Notes: generated from the letters alone by a model not told the origin. A stretch of 62,692 bases of DNA from Sphingobium soli (GCF_020782245.1 NZ_JAJGNP010000019.1:1-62692), one strand, 5' to 3'. Positions 1 to 8,897 are shown, counted from the stretch's first letter. A program made the numbers and translations.

Positions 1-15
1 GGACGAGTTCAACAT

Positions 16-70
16 GGGTCAATTCTCAGTGGAAATTTACGCCCTACCCGGGTCACTTCTCAGTGGAAAT
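16..70. mobile_element. Probable terminus of an IS element (IS21-like)
   Basis: Two 21-bp direct copies of GGGTCA(A/C)TTCTCAGTGGAAAT, differing at one base, lie at 16-36 and 50-70 (period 34 bp). Repeated short terminal binding sites of this style are known at the ends of IS21-family elements. No transposase is visible because the window begins here, so the family assignment is an inference. The repeat itself is seen directly. Confidence 0.45.
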
Positions 71-160
71 CAACAGGAGTGGAGGTCAGGGCGAATATTG
101 TTGTCAATCCTGAACGCTTCAGGGACGATCGGATCGAAACCCGCTTCGACAGGTTAGTCC

Positions 161-1459
161 ATGTGGTTGATTGATCGCCATAGCGACGGACTTGACGCCG
201 CTCGCATCCCCCTTCCGCTCCCCCTTCGGGCGGCTCTCGTGCGCTGGTACATCGGTAAAGGATCCCGACATGACGAAGAGGCCGGCATCACGTTGGTGCA
301 GCAGGCGCGTATCGGCTCGAAGTGGATTGCCTGCAACTGCCGTGGCACCAAACAGGCACCACCCATTTTGACACCCGCGTTCCTGTCGGAAGCGGAGACC
401 TATTACCTGCGGCGGCTCACAAGCACAAACCGGCCCGAACACGTTTCGTCCTGTCCCTTCTTTCGGGACCAAGCCACGAACCGCATCACGGAAACGCGGA
501 GAGCCCAGACGCCGGCAGACCCCCCCGTCGGCTATTTCGAGGTTCTGCGCCCGGCGCCGGAAAAGCTCGCTCAACGACCAGATGACGACGCCAGCGACGA
601 CCGCACGCGAAGTGCTTCCGTTCCGCGCCTCGCCCGCCTGCTCTGGAGGCTGATCGCCAATGCCGGTCTCAACATTGCCGTCCCCAGCGATCAGGAGCCG
701 TCAGAGCGTGCCATCGGCGCGGAGTTCAAGCTGCTCGCAGCGGCCGCCGCGAGGATCGAAGTTGCCCCTGGAATCGAACTCGATCGTGTTCTCTGGACTC
801 ACGGCGACGCGCTTCACAGCAGGCGGGCCTTCGCAGGCATCCGAGCGCTATCTCGCCGATGGCCGCGCGGCCATGCACCCCAAGGCTTTCTCACGATCTT
901 TGCCAAGTCGTTCAAAGGCTCCACGATCTTTCCGGCAGGATCCGAGCCGATCGCAGTCGCCAATCGCGTCCAGTCGCCATCGGTGCGGGATAACTCGATC
1001 ACAGGGCCGTATCTGGTGATTGTCGTTATCGGCCAATATCCCGAAGCGCAAGGCTATGCGCCACTGCGAGCCTACGCCCAACCGATTTATTCGGGTCTGA
1101 GGTTCATACCGGTCGATAGCAATTTCCATAGGACCTTGTTGAGAGCCCTCCTCCGATCGAGGCACCGCCTCATGCAAGATGGCATCGAACTAGCAATTGA
1201 GAAGCCAGTTTTTGACCGGCTGACCCCGCTTGGAAGCTGTCGACCGGAATTCCTCCTCGAAGCGCGCTCGCGTCTTACTGGTGAGATTCGACGATTCATA
1301 GTGCAAGCTCTAGAGGAGACGAGCGTCGAGCTACGTATCCCGAAGCTGGCTGCTCGCCGGAGCCTTGAACAGATCGCTCCCGTTCTTTCAATCACGCCGA
1401 AGGACGTTGAGGATGAACAAATCTGGCGCCTGATCGTCGAAGCGTTCTACCGATCCTGA
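161..1459 (+). CDS. Hypothetical protein with an N-terminal Cys/His cluster
   Basis: A 432-residue protein of unknown function. Near residues 58-100 it has a CNC pair, then LRRLT and a following H..SCPFF segment. This spacing resembles a zinc-binding module and recalls the plasmid-associated DUF1173 type, but that is only a resemblance. No signal peptide or membrane segment is apparent. It lies directly inside the IS-like terminus and is probably mobile-element cargo. The ATG at 161 is used because no better ribosome-binding site was seen. The reading frame is long and its composition is coding-like. Confidence 0.6.
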   Translation: MWLIDRHSDGLDAARIPLPLPLRAALVRWYIGKGSRHDEEAGITLVQQARIGSKWIACNCRGTKQAPPILTPAFLSEAETYYLRRLTSTNRPEHVSSCPFFRDQATNRITETRRAQTPADPPVGYFEVLRPAPEKLAQRPDDDASDDRTRSASVPRLARLLWRLIANAGLNIAVPSDQEPSERAIGAEFKLLAAAAARIEVAPGIELDRVLWTHGDALHSRRAFAGIRALSRRWPRGHAPQGFLTIFAKSFKGSTIFPAGSEPIAVANRVQSPSVRDNSITGPYLVIVVIGQYPEAQGYAPLRAYAQPIYSGLRFIPVDSNFHRTLLRALLRSRHRLMQDGIELAIEKPVFDRLTPLGSCRPEFLLEARSRLTGEIRRFIVQALEETSVELRIPKLAARRSLEQIAPVLSITPKDVEDEQIWRLIVEAFYRS

Positions 1460-1474
1460 TGGAAGGGCGTAGCC

Positions 1475-1744
1475 CTAAGGCCAAGACAATGTCATGGCGA
1501 ATGCACTCACGATGGCAAGCGTAACAGGGGTCGAAAGCAGGTACAGCTTCTGCCATCTCCACCAGGTTTTAGGGATGAGCCGGAGCAGGTTCCTCGGCGT
1601 GGTGACCGTTTCCCATGTCCGTTCGCGGCACAGCTCGACGGTGATGAAACCCAAGGACATGATAAGAGCAAGGGCGCAGCAAAGCCCCGCAGCGGCATAG
1701 AGCGCGATCCAATTCTGAAGCTCCGCGGCCGAAAGATGTTCCAC
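1475..1744 (-). CDS. Small two-helix membrane protein
   Basis: An 89-residue protein with two hydrophobic stretches, about residues 11-35 and 66-86, separated by a basic, tryptophan-rich loop (RLIPKTWWRWQK). It therefore probably spans the inner membrane twice. It is convergent with the upstream hypothetical gene, 15 bp away. I do not recognise a family and propose no function. Confidence 0.5.
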   Translation of the reverse strand: MEHLSAAELQNWIALYAAAGLCCALALIMSLGFITVELCRERTWETVTTPRNLLRLIPKTWWRWQKLYLLSTPVTLAIVSAFAMTLSWP

Positions 1745-1898
1745 GGTTCACAACCCTTCCATCCGCTCTGGTCGTATCAGTCGACCACGGCCGTCGTTTC
1801 CATGAGACTTACACCAGTCGCAATCAATCGACTACACACGCAAAGTTGCTCCAATTTGGAGACGATTTTCAGCGATCTCGAACGGCGTCGGGCTTAGC

Positions 1899-2222
1899 AT
1901 GGTCAGCAGCCTGGAGACAGTTCATAAATTGGTAGGTACACAGGGCGAGCTTCAAGGTGTCATGCAGGTATCGGTTCTTGTGATACTCTATCGTGGGCGA
2001 GAGCGCATCACGGTTCACGACGACAGTGATAAGGCCTGGTCTGAACTTGTAAATTTTGTCGACGCCTTCTGGAAGAATTCTGACGTGGCGGTGCTGACCT
2101 CTACCCCCGCCTCAGAAGAGCAGCGCGTCAAACTATTCTTTTCCGAGACGGGTGCATCCTATATCCTAGGCCATGCCGACGTGTCGGCGCTTGCTGCACA
2201 CGTTATGGCAATGGAAGACTAA
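1899..2222 (+). CDS. Hypothetical protein
   Basis: A 107-residue soluble protein of mixed alpha/beta appearance. It has a basic and aspartate-rich central part (YRGRERITVHDD) and no recognised motif. Start ATG 1899 has only a weak ribosome-binding site. Its 3' end overlaps another frame that leads into the GDSL-like gene. It could be a small mobile-element gene. Function unknown. Confidence 0.45.
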   Translation: MVSSLETVHKLVGTQGELQGVMQVSVLVILYRGRERITVHDDSDKAWSELVNFVDAFWKNSDVAVLTSTPASEEQRVKLFFSETGASYILGHADVSALAAHVMAMED

Positions 2223-2292
2223 GCAAGGCCGAGTTGGTTCCAAGTTCTGTACCGTCCGGCAATCTCAGTCGCCTCTCTACACGAGGATGTGC

Positions 2293-2757
2293 ATGTTCGC
2301 GTGCCTTGTTATCGGTGACAGCATTGGCGTCGGACTGTCGGGAGCGATCAATAACCGATACGCCAGTGGGTGCGATTCGGTGGTCGAGGCAGGCGCTACC
2401 ATCGACCAGATACTGGCGTGGCGTAAACCCGCCAGGCTATATGGCACCACCGTCCTCGCCGTCGGATCCAACGATCAGCCGAGCCGACAGCTAACGCTCA
2501 AACTGACCAGACTACGCCAAAATATCGCGACAAAACGAGTGATCTGGATGCTGCCCTACTCCCGGGAGCGAGCCTATCTCATAAACTCGATTGCTGTGAC
2601 GTTCGGCGACGACACGTTGGACATCGCGCGTTTCCGCACGAGCGACCGTGTCCACCCGATCAGCTACGATGAGATCGCGGCTGTTCTCCTGCCGAGGGGC
2701 CAACCACGGGGGAGCAGGAAATCCACTGTTGAGTGGTCTCAACGCAGTCGACGATAA
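2293..2757 (+). CDS. Small SGNH/GDSL-like hydrolase domain protein
   Basis: About 154 residues carrying the block order of SGNH hydrolases. A GDSIGVG motif near the N-terminus would hold the nucleophile Ser, VGSND further on matches the G-x-N-D block, and DRVHP near the C-terminus matches the Asp/His block. The family hydrolyses esters of lipids or carbohydrates; the substrate here is unknown. ATG 2293 was chosen because GAGG ends 6 bases upstream; ATG 2287 and a longer frame from 2173 are alternatives. The protein is shorter than usual family members, so it may be a minimal or trimmed version. Confidence 0.5.
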   Translation: MFACLVIGDSIGVGLSGAINNRYASGCDSVVEAGATIDQILAWRKPARLYGTTVLAVGSNDQPSRQLTLKLTRLRQNIATKRVIWMLPYSRERAYLINSIAVTFGDDTLDIARFRTSDRVHPISYDEIAAVLLPRGQPRGSRKSTVEWSQRSRR

Positions 2758-2781
2758 AGCATCGACCTAAAACGCTGCATT

Positions 2782-3123
2782 TCATTCGAGTAAGCTGAGC
2801 TTAGTCCTCCATTGCTCCAGATGTTGGAGCGCAGGTCTCAAACCATGCGCCAATGGCCCCAAGCCATAGAGTTGATAGGATTCAGGCGGTGGCGACATCA
2901 TTCGCGAGACCAGAGATACGCCTTCCAATTCCCGTAGGCGGACCGTGAGCACATTAGCGCTGATTTTCGGTATGGCTCGACGAATGGATGTAAATCGCAG
3001 CTCGTCTTTGCTCAGGGCTACCAGGATGTGCAACACCCATCGGGCACTCAATGTATGGAATATCGCGTCGGCCGCCGCAGGGTCTATCGCTTGAAAAAGC
3101 TGTCTTTCTGACTCGATGCACAT
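2782..3123 (-). CDS. HxlR-family winged-helix transcriptional regulator
   Basis: A 113-residue DNA-binding protein. It has the HxlR-type core: a WVLHILVAL helix, RFTSIRRAIPKISANVLTVRL recognition region, an RELE segment, then a beta-wing ending in Y.L..L. HxlR proteins usually act as homodimeric repressors or activators that respond to small molecules or redox stress. The N-terminal Cys at residue 2 could be redox-active, but this is speculative. No target gene is obvious; the upstream 400 bp contains an orphan ECF-type promoter. Confidence 0.75.
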   Translation of the reverse strand: MCIESERQLFQAIDPAAADAIFHTLSARWVLHILVALSKDELRFTSIRRAIPKISANVLTVRLRELEGVSLVSRMMSPPPESYQLYGLGPLAHGLRPALQHLEQWRTKLSLLE

Positions 3124-3535
3124 CCAGTTACTTTCTCACCCTAAAAGGCGCAGGGCCGGACTGAGTCAGCTACGCCGTTCGCGGTTCCGTCGGGCCCGGC
3201 TTGGCGGTGCTTGGAGGGTCGCCGACCCGCTCATGGACAATTGCGGAGGGCGTGCGCGAACGGCGGCGGCGAGCGGCCGAACTTGTGACCACCACTGCCT
3301 TGGTACGTCTTCGTCCCAGTGAAGAGCAGATGAGGGAAGGCGCTTTTTGACATCACGATTTGCCGATGCGCGAAGGTCCGATGAGGGACGACTCTGGGGC
3401 ACCACGACGGATTTCATGTCACGCGATCCGCCAAATCAAGTGAAGCTACTCCCGACAAATCAAAGTACCGCAGTGCAACGCGCCTGATGCGTGCGTCACC
3501 GTTCGAATATAATACGCGGCGAAGCGTCCAACCCC
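3124..3535. other. Intergenic stretch without a supportable gene
   Basis: About 410 bp between the HxlR regulator and the methyltransferase gene. Only poor reading frames occur; a minus-strand frame of 83 codons starting at 3417 has no recognisable product. The stretch holds an ECF-type promoter reading into it, so a gene may have been lost here. Confidence 0.4.
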
Positions 3536-3537
3536 TC
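3512..3537 (-). promoter_or_regulatory. ECF-type promoter, orphan copy
   Basis: On the minus strand this reads GAGGGG, 15 bases, CGTAT, identical in layout to the promoters in front of the copper genes further right. The GAGGGG box overlaps the stop codon of the methyltransferase gene. No convincing gene starts within 90 bp downstream, so its present target is unclear. Confidence 0.6.
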
Positions 3538-4264
3538 AGCCTCGGCGCGGCGGAGCTTGCTCTTCGGGCCTCATCGCCTTACCTGCCGCCTCCCCCCGAG
3601 CGGGGTTGGAGTCGGAGAAACGAGCCGACCGACCACGTAGCCGCGGAACAAAGGCGGGTACGCGGTCCATATACGCACGATATGCCTGGCCAAATTCCGC
3701 GAGCGCCGCCTTCTCCTCATGCCGGGCAAGGCGAATATACATCACCACCAACACCGGAAACATGGCGAGCGTCAGTAACGTCGGCCATTGCAGCAGAAAT
3801 CCGAGCATCACGAGGATGAACCCGATATATTGCGGATGGCGAACCTTGGCATAGATTCCCGTCGTTGCGGGCTTGTGAACGCGCTGGGCTGCGTGAAGCG
3901 GCGCCCATCCGGCCGAGATCAGCCAGAAGCCCGCGCCGATCAGCACGAAGCTGGCAAGATGGAACGGGCCAAAATGTGGGTTGACCCTCCAGCCGAACAT
4001 CATCTCGAGCAGATGGCCGGCATCGTGGCTCCACCAGTCGAGGCCGGGGAAATGCGACTGGAGCCAACCCGAGAGCAAGAAGATGGTGAGCGGGAAGCCA
4101 TACATTTCGGCGAAGAGTGCAACGATGAATGCGCTGAATGCGCCGAAGCTGCGCCAGTCGCGCCCGGTGGCGGGTTTGAAGAAGCTGTACGCGAATAGGA
4201 TGAACACGGAGGCGTTGACCAGCGCCAGCCCCCAAAGACCATAGCCATAATCGGTATGCGTCAT
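3536..4264 (-). CDS. Isoprenylcysteine carboxyl methyltransferase-like membrane protein
   Basis: A 242-residue integral membrane protein with about five hydrophobic segments. The RHPQYIGF segment followed by a hydrophobic helix and a RHEE motif is the SAM-binding C-terminal signature of the ICMT/PEMT methyltransferase superfamily. Bacterial members have no isoprenylated substrate, so the acceptor is unknown. It overlaps the upstream DUF2933 gene by 4 bp (ATGA), so the two are translationally coupled. Such pairs are often seen near copper-resistance genes in sphingomonads, as here. The last 30 residues are polar and low-complexity. Confidence 0.7.
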   Translation of the reverse strand: MTHTDYGYGLWGLALVNASVFILFAYSFFKPATGRDWRSFGAFSAFIVALFAEMYGFPLTIFLLSGWLQSHFPGLDWWSHDAGHLLEMMFGWRVNPHFGPFHLASFVLIGAGFWLISAGWAPLHAAQRVHKPATTGIYAKVRHPQYIGFILVMLGFLLQWPTLLTLAMFPVLVVMYIRLARHEEKAALAEFGQAYRAYMDRVPAFVPRLRGRSARFSDSNPARGEAAGKAMRPEEQAPPRRG

Positions 4265-4530
4265 CGCGGCCCCCCTTCCACGCGCTCGTTCGAATTCGCA
4301 GGCAGTCCGGTCGGGACAGCACCCGGCATCTGGTCATGGCCATGCTGATGGCCGCCATGACCGTGATGCATGAACAGGTGCATGAGCGGACAGGCGAGCA
4401 GGATCAGATAGGGCAACACACCCAGGAAATGTGCGGTGTGCTCGGTGATGAGGAAAAAGCCCGCGACTAGCAGGAAGCCGATCAAAACGATCTTTCCACG
4501 CTTGCGCATGCGATGGTCATGCCCGTCCAT
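4261..4530 (-). CDS. DUF2933 family small membrane protein
   Basis: About 89 residues. A basic start (MDGHDHRMRKRGK) is followed by two membrane segments and a very His-rich stretch around HHGHGGHQHGHDQM near residues 58-71. DUF2933 proteins have this small two-helix layout and occur in metal-resistance clusters; the His cluster suggests metal binding. ATG 4530 is preferred over 4614 because GAGAAGAG lies just upstream and the added N-terminus looks non-coding. First gene of a two-gene operon with the methyltransferase. Confidence 0.7.
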   Translation of the reverse strand: MDGHDHRMRKRGKIVLIGFLLVAGFFLITEHTAHFLGVLPYLILLACPLMHLFMHHGHGGHQHGHDQMPGAVPTGLPANSNERVEGGPR

Positions 4531-4590
4531 ATGCCGCTCTTCTCTCGCCAATGTCTTGCGAGCATAGATCCGAGTCCCGGGAGCAAGGTA

Positions 4591-4604
4591 TAAGTAGAGA
4601 CCGA
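4591..4604. promoter_or_regulatory. Candidate FixJ-like box
   Basis: TAAGTAGAGACCGA lies 60 bp before the DUF2933 start and 180 bp before the MBL hydrolase start. Similar boxes occur at 18765 and 46351. The likeness to FixJ sites of the GTAAGTAnTTTCC type is partial and from memory. Confidence 0.3.
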
Positions 4605-4782
4605 AGTCCGTCATTCGCCCAAGAAGGCGATGCCGGCTGGTTCACAAACCTCACCATCCCTATCGGCGTTACGCAGTGGTCATGACGCGGCCGTCATTCT
4701 GCGGCTTTTGCGTATAGGCGTGCGCTGGTCGTCCACCAATGCTGCGCTAAGGACAATAAGCGTGAGAGGCAGGCCAGAGTTC

Positions 4783-6243
4783 ATGCACAAGAAAAGGAAA
4801 AAGCATCATTCCCGCGGCCATGTCGGGGTGAACCTGCTCGAACGGGAAGCAAGGATCGACCTCGCCACGCGACCTGCCGACGGCCTTGGCGTCGCGTTCC
4901 TCGGCGCATCGGAAACGGTGACAGGGTCGCGCTATCTGGTGGACGACGGCGATACGCAGGTCGTGGTCGATTCAGGCCTGTTCCAGGGTCCGAGGGATTT
5001 GCGCCGCCTCAATTGGGCGCCGATCGCGCCCGAGGTTGCCGATGTCGGCCTGTTGCTGCTGACGCACGCGCATCTTGATCATTCCGGCGCGCTGCCACGC
5101 ATGGCGCGCCTTGACTGGGACGGGACCGTCCTCAGCACCCGGGCGACCGAAGCTTTGTGCGAGCTTCTGCTCCCCGACAGCGGGCACCTCCAGGAAAAGG
5201 ATGCGGAGTTCGCCAATCGCCACGGCTTTTCCAGGCACCAGCCCGCGCTGCCGCTCTACACGCAGGCTGACGCCCGCCTTGCGCTGCAGCTGTTCCGCAC
5301 GGTCGAGTTCGGGGCGTGGCACCCGATCGCGGACGGCATCAGGGCGCGCTATCATCGCGCCGGCCACATCCTCGGCGCCGCCTCGATCGAGATCGATTGG
5401 AAGGGCCGCACGATCCTCTTCTCAGGTGATGTCGGGCGCTATGGCGACGCAGTCATGAAGGATCCCGAGCCACCTGCCCGTGCCGATTATGTCCTCGTGG
5501 AATCCACCTATGGCGATCGCCGCCACGAACAGGTCGATCCGACCAAGACCCTGGGGGACCATGTCGAACGGTGCGTCAAGCGTGGCGGGACCGTGGTGAT
5601 CCCCGCCTTCGCCGTGGGCCGCGTCCAGTCCCTGCTCTACCATTTTTCCCGGCTGCGCGCCGAAGGCCGTCTGCGCGACATCCCGATCTTCCTCGACAGC
5701 CCGCTGGCGATCAACGCGAGCGGGCTGATGTGCGATTTCATGGACGAGCATCGCCTGACACGCGCCGAGTGTGAAGCGGCGTGCGGGGTCGCGCACTATG
5801 TGCGCGAAGTGGAAGAATCCAAAGAACTCACCGCCAACCCCGCCCCTAAGGTCATCATCTCGGCCAGTGGAATGGCGACGGGCGGCCGCGTGCTCCACCA
5901 TCTCAAGCGCTTCGCGCCGGATGGGAAGAACCTCATCCTCTTCTCGGGCTTCCAGGCGGCGGGCACCCGCGGCGCCGCCATGATCGGAGGCGCCCGGACG
6001 ATCAAGATCCACGGTGAGTATATCCCGGTCGAAGCCGAGGTCGCCAACCTGACGATGCTCTCGGCCCATGCCGACAGTGACGAGCTGATGCGCTGGCTCG
6101 GGTCTCTGCACGAGGCCCCACGCCATGTCTATGTCACCCATGGCGAGCCGACCGGCGCCCAGGTTCTGGCAAAGCGCGTCTCGGAGGAGCTGGGCTGGGC
6201 ATGCAGCGTACCGGCGCTGGGTAGCTGGGGCATGCTCGCATGA
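4783..6243 (+). CDS. MBL-fold beta-CASP RNA metallo-hydrolase
   Basis: About 486 residues. The metal-binding signature THAHLDHSG (HxHxDH) and the later GDVGRYGD and HAD blocks define the metallo-beta-lactamase fold. The insertion with PAFAVGRVQ and the C-terminal SGMATGGR region are typical of the beta-CASP/RNA-specificity subgroup (CPSF/RNase J relatives), which cleave RNA with two zinc ions. ATG 4783 begins the basic MHKKRKKHH segment; a GTG at 4762 and upstream ATGs are possible. Its stop overlaps the next start by 4 bp, giving an MBL-phosphorylase-PRPP synthetase operon. This trio is characteristic of low-oxygen loci in proteobacteria. Confidence 0.85.
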   Translation: MHKKRKKHHSRGHVGVNLLEREARIDLATRPADGLGVAFLGASETVTGSRYLVDDGDTQVVVDSGLFQGPRDLRRLNWAPIAPEVADVGLLLLTHAHLDHSGALPRMARLDWDGTVLSTRATEALCELLLPDSGHLQEKDAEFANRHGFSRHQPALPLYTQADARLALQLFRTVEFGAWHPIADGIRARYHRAGHILGAASIEIDWKGRTILFSGDVGRYGDAVMKDPEPPARADYVLVESTYGDRRHEQVDPTKTLGDHVERCVKRGGTVVIPAFAVGRVQSLLYHFSRLRAEGRLRDIPIFLDSPLAINASGLMCDFMDEHRLTRAECEAACGVAHYVREVEESKELTANPAPKVIISASGMATGGRVLHHLKRFAPDGKNLILFSGFQAAGTRGAAMIGGARTIKIHGEYIPVEAEVANLTMLSAHADSDELMRWLGSLHEAPRHVYVTHGEPTGAQVLAKRVSEELGWACSVPALGSWGMLA

Positions 6244-7778
6244 AGCCCGGGATTATCGAGGACGCCGAAGCAGAGCCTGTCGCGACGACGCTGCGGGCAC
6301 ACCGCATCGGCCTGTCGGCTGCCGGAAGCGATCAGATCGCGGTCATGCGCCACGACTGTCCGGTCTGCCGCTCGGAAGGTCTCGCGTCGCGCGCGCAAGT
6401 TGCGCTGCGCGCCGGCGGGCGGGAAATCGTCGTCTCGCTGCTGCATAGTTCCGCGGAGGCTCCAGCGCCAGGCGAGATCGGCCTGTCCGAATCCGCTTGG
6501 CAGCGGCTCGGCGTCAGTGACGGCGATCCGGTCGAGATCGCGCACGCCCAGCCTCTCGCCTCGCTCAGCGACGTGCGTCGGCGCGTCTATGGCAATCGGC
6601 TTTCCGATGGGGCTTTTTCAGCGATCATCACCGACATCGCCGAGCGACGCTATAGCGATGTCCATCTCTCGGCGTTCGTCACGGCCTGCTCAGCGGTCCC
6701 GCTCGATACGGACGAAACGATCAGCCTGACCAGGGCGATGGTCGATGTCGGCGAGCGATTGCAGTGGCCCGAAGAGGTCATCGTCGACAAGCATAGCGTC
6801 GGTGGATTGCCGGGCAATCGCACCACGCCGATCATCGTCTCGATCATGGCCGCGGAGGGCCTGATCATGCCCAAGACATCGTCGCGGGCGATCACCTCGC
6901 CGGCCGGCACGGCGGACACGATGGAGGTGCTGGCACCTGTCGACCTCGACGTTTCCGCAATCCGCAAGGTGGTCGAGCGCGAAGGCGGCTGCATCGCCTG
7001 GGGCGGCGCCGTCAATCTCAGCCCTGCCGACGACGTGATCATCGGCGTGGAGCGCGTGCTCGATATCGATGCCGTCGGGCAGATGGTCGCCTCGGTGCTG
7101 TCCAAGAAAATCGCGGCCGGTGCGACCCATCTGGTCATCGACATCCCGGTTGGGCCGACGGCGAAGGTACGCGGCGCCGATGCCGCCGACACGCTCGAGC
7201 GCGCGCTGAGCTCGGTCGCCCAAGCCTTCGGGCTTCGCACGCGCGTGATGCGCGGCCCCGGCGCCGAGCCGATCGGACGGGGCATCGGTCCGGCGCTCGA
7301 GGCGCAGGATATCCTTGCCGTGCTCCAGGGGCAGCCGGGCGCCGAGGATCTCGCCCACCGGGCCTGCGAGCTGGCGGGAGGACTGCTTGAGCTCGCGGAC
7401 GCAGCCCCGGCCCGCGAAGGTTATGCGCGTGCGCGGGCGTGCCTCGAAAGCGGCCGGGCCTGGGCCAAGTTCCAACGTATCTGCGAAGCGCAGGGCGGCA
7501 TGCGGGCTCCACCGGTCGCCCGGTTCCAACAGGATATGATCGCTCCCTATAGCGGCCGCCTGGTGAGTATCGACAATCGCAAGCTCGCGACGGTCGCGAA
7601 GCTTGCCGGCGCGCCGATGGCCAAGGCCGCCGGCGTCGCGCTGCAGTGTCGGCTGAACCAGATGGTGGATGCCGGGGCTCCCTTGTGCACCATTCATGCC
7701 GAGAGCCCGGGCGAGCTCGACTATGCGGCGGCCTATGCGGTGAGCGACGGGCCGATCTTCGGGATTGAAGCGCTATGA
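6240..7778 (+). CDS. deoA: Long-type thymidine phosphorylase / AMP phosphorylase family protein
   Basis: 512 residues, longer than classical DeoA (about 440) because of an extra N-terminal domain of about 90 residues. The phosphate-binding signature KHSVGGLPGNR is present, followed by the SRAITSPAGTADTMEVL and GAVNLSPADD blocks of the nucleoside phosphorylase II family. The long form is shared with archaeal AMP phosphorylase, so the substrate may be a nucleoside or a nucleoside monophosphate. It overlaps both neighbours by 4 bp. Being coupled to a PRPP synthetase, it likely channels phosphorolysed (ribose-)phosphate. The gene symbol reflects family only. Confidence 0.8.
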   Translation: MKPGIIEDAEAEPVATTLRAHRIGLSAAGSDQIAVMRHDCPVCRSEGLASRAQVALRAGGREIVVSLLHSSAEAPAPGEIGLSESAWQRLGVSDGDPVEIAHAQPLASLSDVRRRVYGNRLSDGAFSAIITDIAERRYSDVHLSAFVTACSAVPLDTDETISLTRAMVDVGERLQWPEEVIVDKHSVGGLPGNRTTPIIVSIMAAEGLIMPKTSSRAITSPAGTADTMEVLAPVDLDVSAIRKVVEREGGCIAWGGAVNLSPADDVIIGVERVLDIDAVGQMVASVLSKKIAAGATHLVIDIPVGPTAKVRGADAADTLERALSSVAQAFGLRTRVMRGPGAEPIGRGIGPALEAQDILAVLQGQPGAEDLAHRACELAGGLLELADAAPAREGYARARACLESGRAWAKFQRICEAQGGMRAPPVARFQQDMIAPYSGRLVSIDNRKLATVAKLAGAPMAKAAGVALQCRLNQMVDAGAPLCTIHAESPGELDYAAAYAVSDGPIFGIEAL

Positions 7779-8659
7779 ACCGTCCCGTGCTGTTCGCGCT
7801 GTCTGGCAGCGAGGCCCTGGCACAGCCGCTATCCGCCGCGCTCGATGCAGAGGTCGGCACGATCGAGCATCGTCAGTTTCCTGACGGGGAAACCTATCTC
7901 AGGGTCGTAAGCGACATCAGCGACCGCGAGGTCATCCTGCTGTGCAGTCTCGATCATCCGGACGCCAAGCTGTTGCCGCTGCTGTTCGCAGCCGACACCG
8001 CGCGCGATCTGGGCGCTCGCAGGATCGGGCTCGTCGCCCCCTACCTCGCTTACATGCGCCAGGACATTCGCTTCCATCCCGGCGAGGCGGTGACGTCGCG
8101 AACCTTTGCCGCGATCCTGTCCCGCCATCTCGACTGGCTGGTGACGGTCGATCCGCATCTCCACCGCTATCATGCGTTGTCGGAAATCTACCGCATCCCG
8201 ACCCAGGTTGTTCATGCTGCGCGGCTTCTGGCCTCGTGGATCAAGCGCAATGTCGCTCGTCCGCTGATCATCGGTCCGGACCTGGAAAGCGAACAGTGGG
8301 TCTCGCAGGTGGCGGCCGATGCCGATGCTCCGTTTCTCGTGTGCGAGAAAATCCGGTCCGGCGACCGTGACGTCACCATCTCGATTCCGAATGCCCCAGC
8401 GTTTCTCGATCGCCAGCCGGTGCTGGTCGACGATATCGCCTCATCCGGCCGGACCCTCGCCGAGGCGGCGCGCCAGCTGGTCGGCATGGGGTTCGCGCGA
8501 CCGGATTGCGTGGTCGTGCATCCGCTTTTCGCCGGCGATGCAGCGCAAGTCCTGGGTGGGCTCGTCGAGAGGATCGTGAGCACGAACGCTGTTGCGCATA
8601 CCTCTAATGATATCGACGTGATGCCGGCGATTGCGGAGGCCGTTCGTCACGGAATTTGA
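7775..8659 (+). CDS. prs: Ribose-phosphate pyrophosphokinase (PRPP synthetase)
   Basis: 294 residues. Visible motifs are the N-terminal RQFPDGE block, DPHLHRYHAL (metal/ATP region) and the PRPP-binding loop VLVDDIASSGRT near residues 212-223. The enzyme makes PRPP from ribose 5-phosphate and ATP. It is shorter than the housekeeping Prs (about 310-320 residues) and divergent, so it is probably a paralogue belonging to this cluster rather than the essential copy. It begins 4 bp inside the phosphorylase gene and is followed by a hairpin, so it should end the operon. Confidence 0.85.
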   Translation: MNRPVLFALSGSEALAQPLSAALDAEVGTIEHRQFPDGETYLRVVSDISDREVILLCSLDHPDAKLLPLLFAADTARDLGARRIGLVAPYLAYMRQDIRFHPGEAVTSRTFAAILSRHLDWLVTVDPHLHRYHALSEIYRIPTQVVHAARLLASWIKRNVARPLIIGPDLESEQWVSQVAADADAPFLVCEKIRSGDRDVTISIPNAPAFLDRQPVLVDDIASSGRTLAEAARQLVGMGFARPDCVVVHPLFAGDAAQVLGGLVERIVSTNAVAHTSNDIDVMPAIAEAVRHGI

Positions 8660-8717
8660 ACGGTGCGCTGCGCGTCAGTTCTTCAGTACTCAATGCTCAA
8701 TGCACGATGAAAACGAA

Positions 8718-8737
8718 CGCCCGGCAAACGCCGGGCG
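8718..8737. terminator. Hairpin after the prs-like gene
   Basis: An 8-bp perfect stem CGCCCGGC / GCCGGGCG closes a 4-base AAAC loop, 58 bp past the prs stop. There is no T run on the plus strand, and an A-rich flank gives Ts on the minus strand. It is terminator-like but not canonical. Confidence 0.45.
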
Positions 8738-8828
8738 CATTCCCATCCATTGACCCTACACGAGCCCGAACCAATCTTCCGGGAACTTCGCTTTCGGAGA
8801 AAGTCGCGGCAGGAAAGGAGGATATGTC

Positions 8829-8897
8829 ATGTCGCACACACGCTCTTTCCTTGATCCCTTCATCGTTGCTCGGACCCGCAGCTTGAGCCCGAAGTGA
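8829..8897 (+). CDS. 22-codon ORF with a strong ribosome-binding site
   Basis: ATG 8829 follows AAGGAGG with a 7-base gap, one of the best Shine-Dalgarno sites in the window, yet the frame ends after 22 codons. It could be a leader peptide or the cut 5' end of a lost gene. The next 300 bp contain a receiver-like remnant in another frame, which favours decay. Confidence 0.3.
   Translation: MSHTRSFLDPFIVARTRSLSPK

Noticed and set aside
1300..1340. GAGGAG, 15 bases, CGTAT inside the first hypothetical gene
   Set aside because: The -35 box has a mismatch in the G run, it lies within a gene and no start follows; taken as chance.
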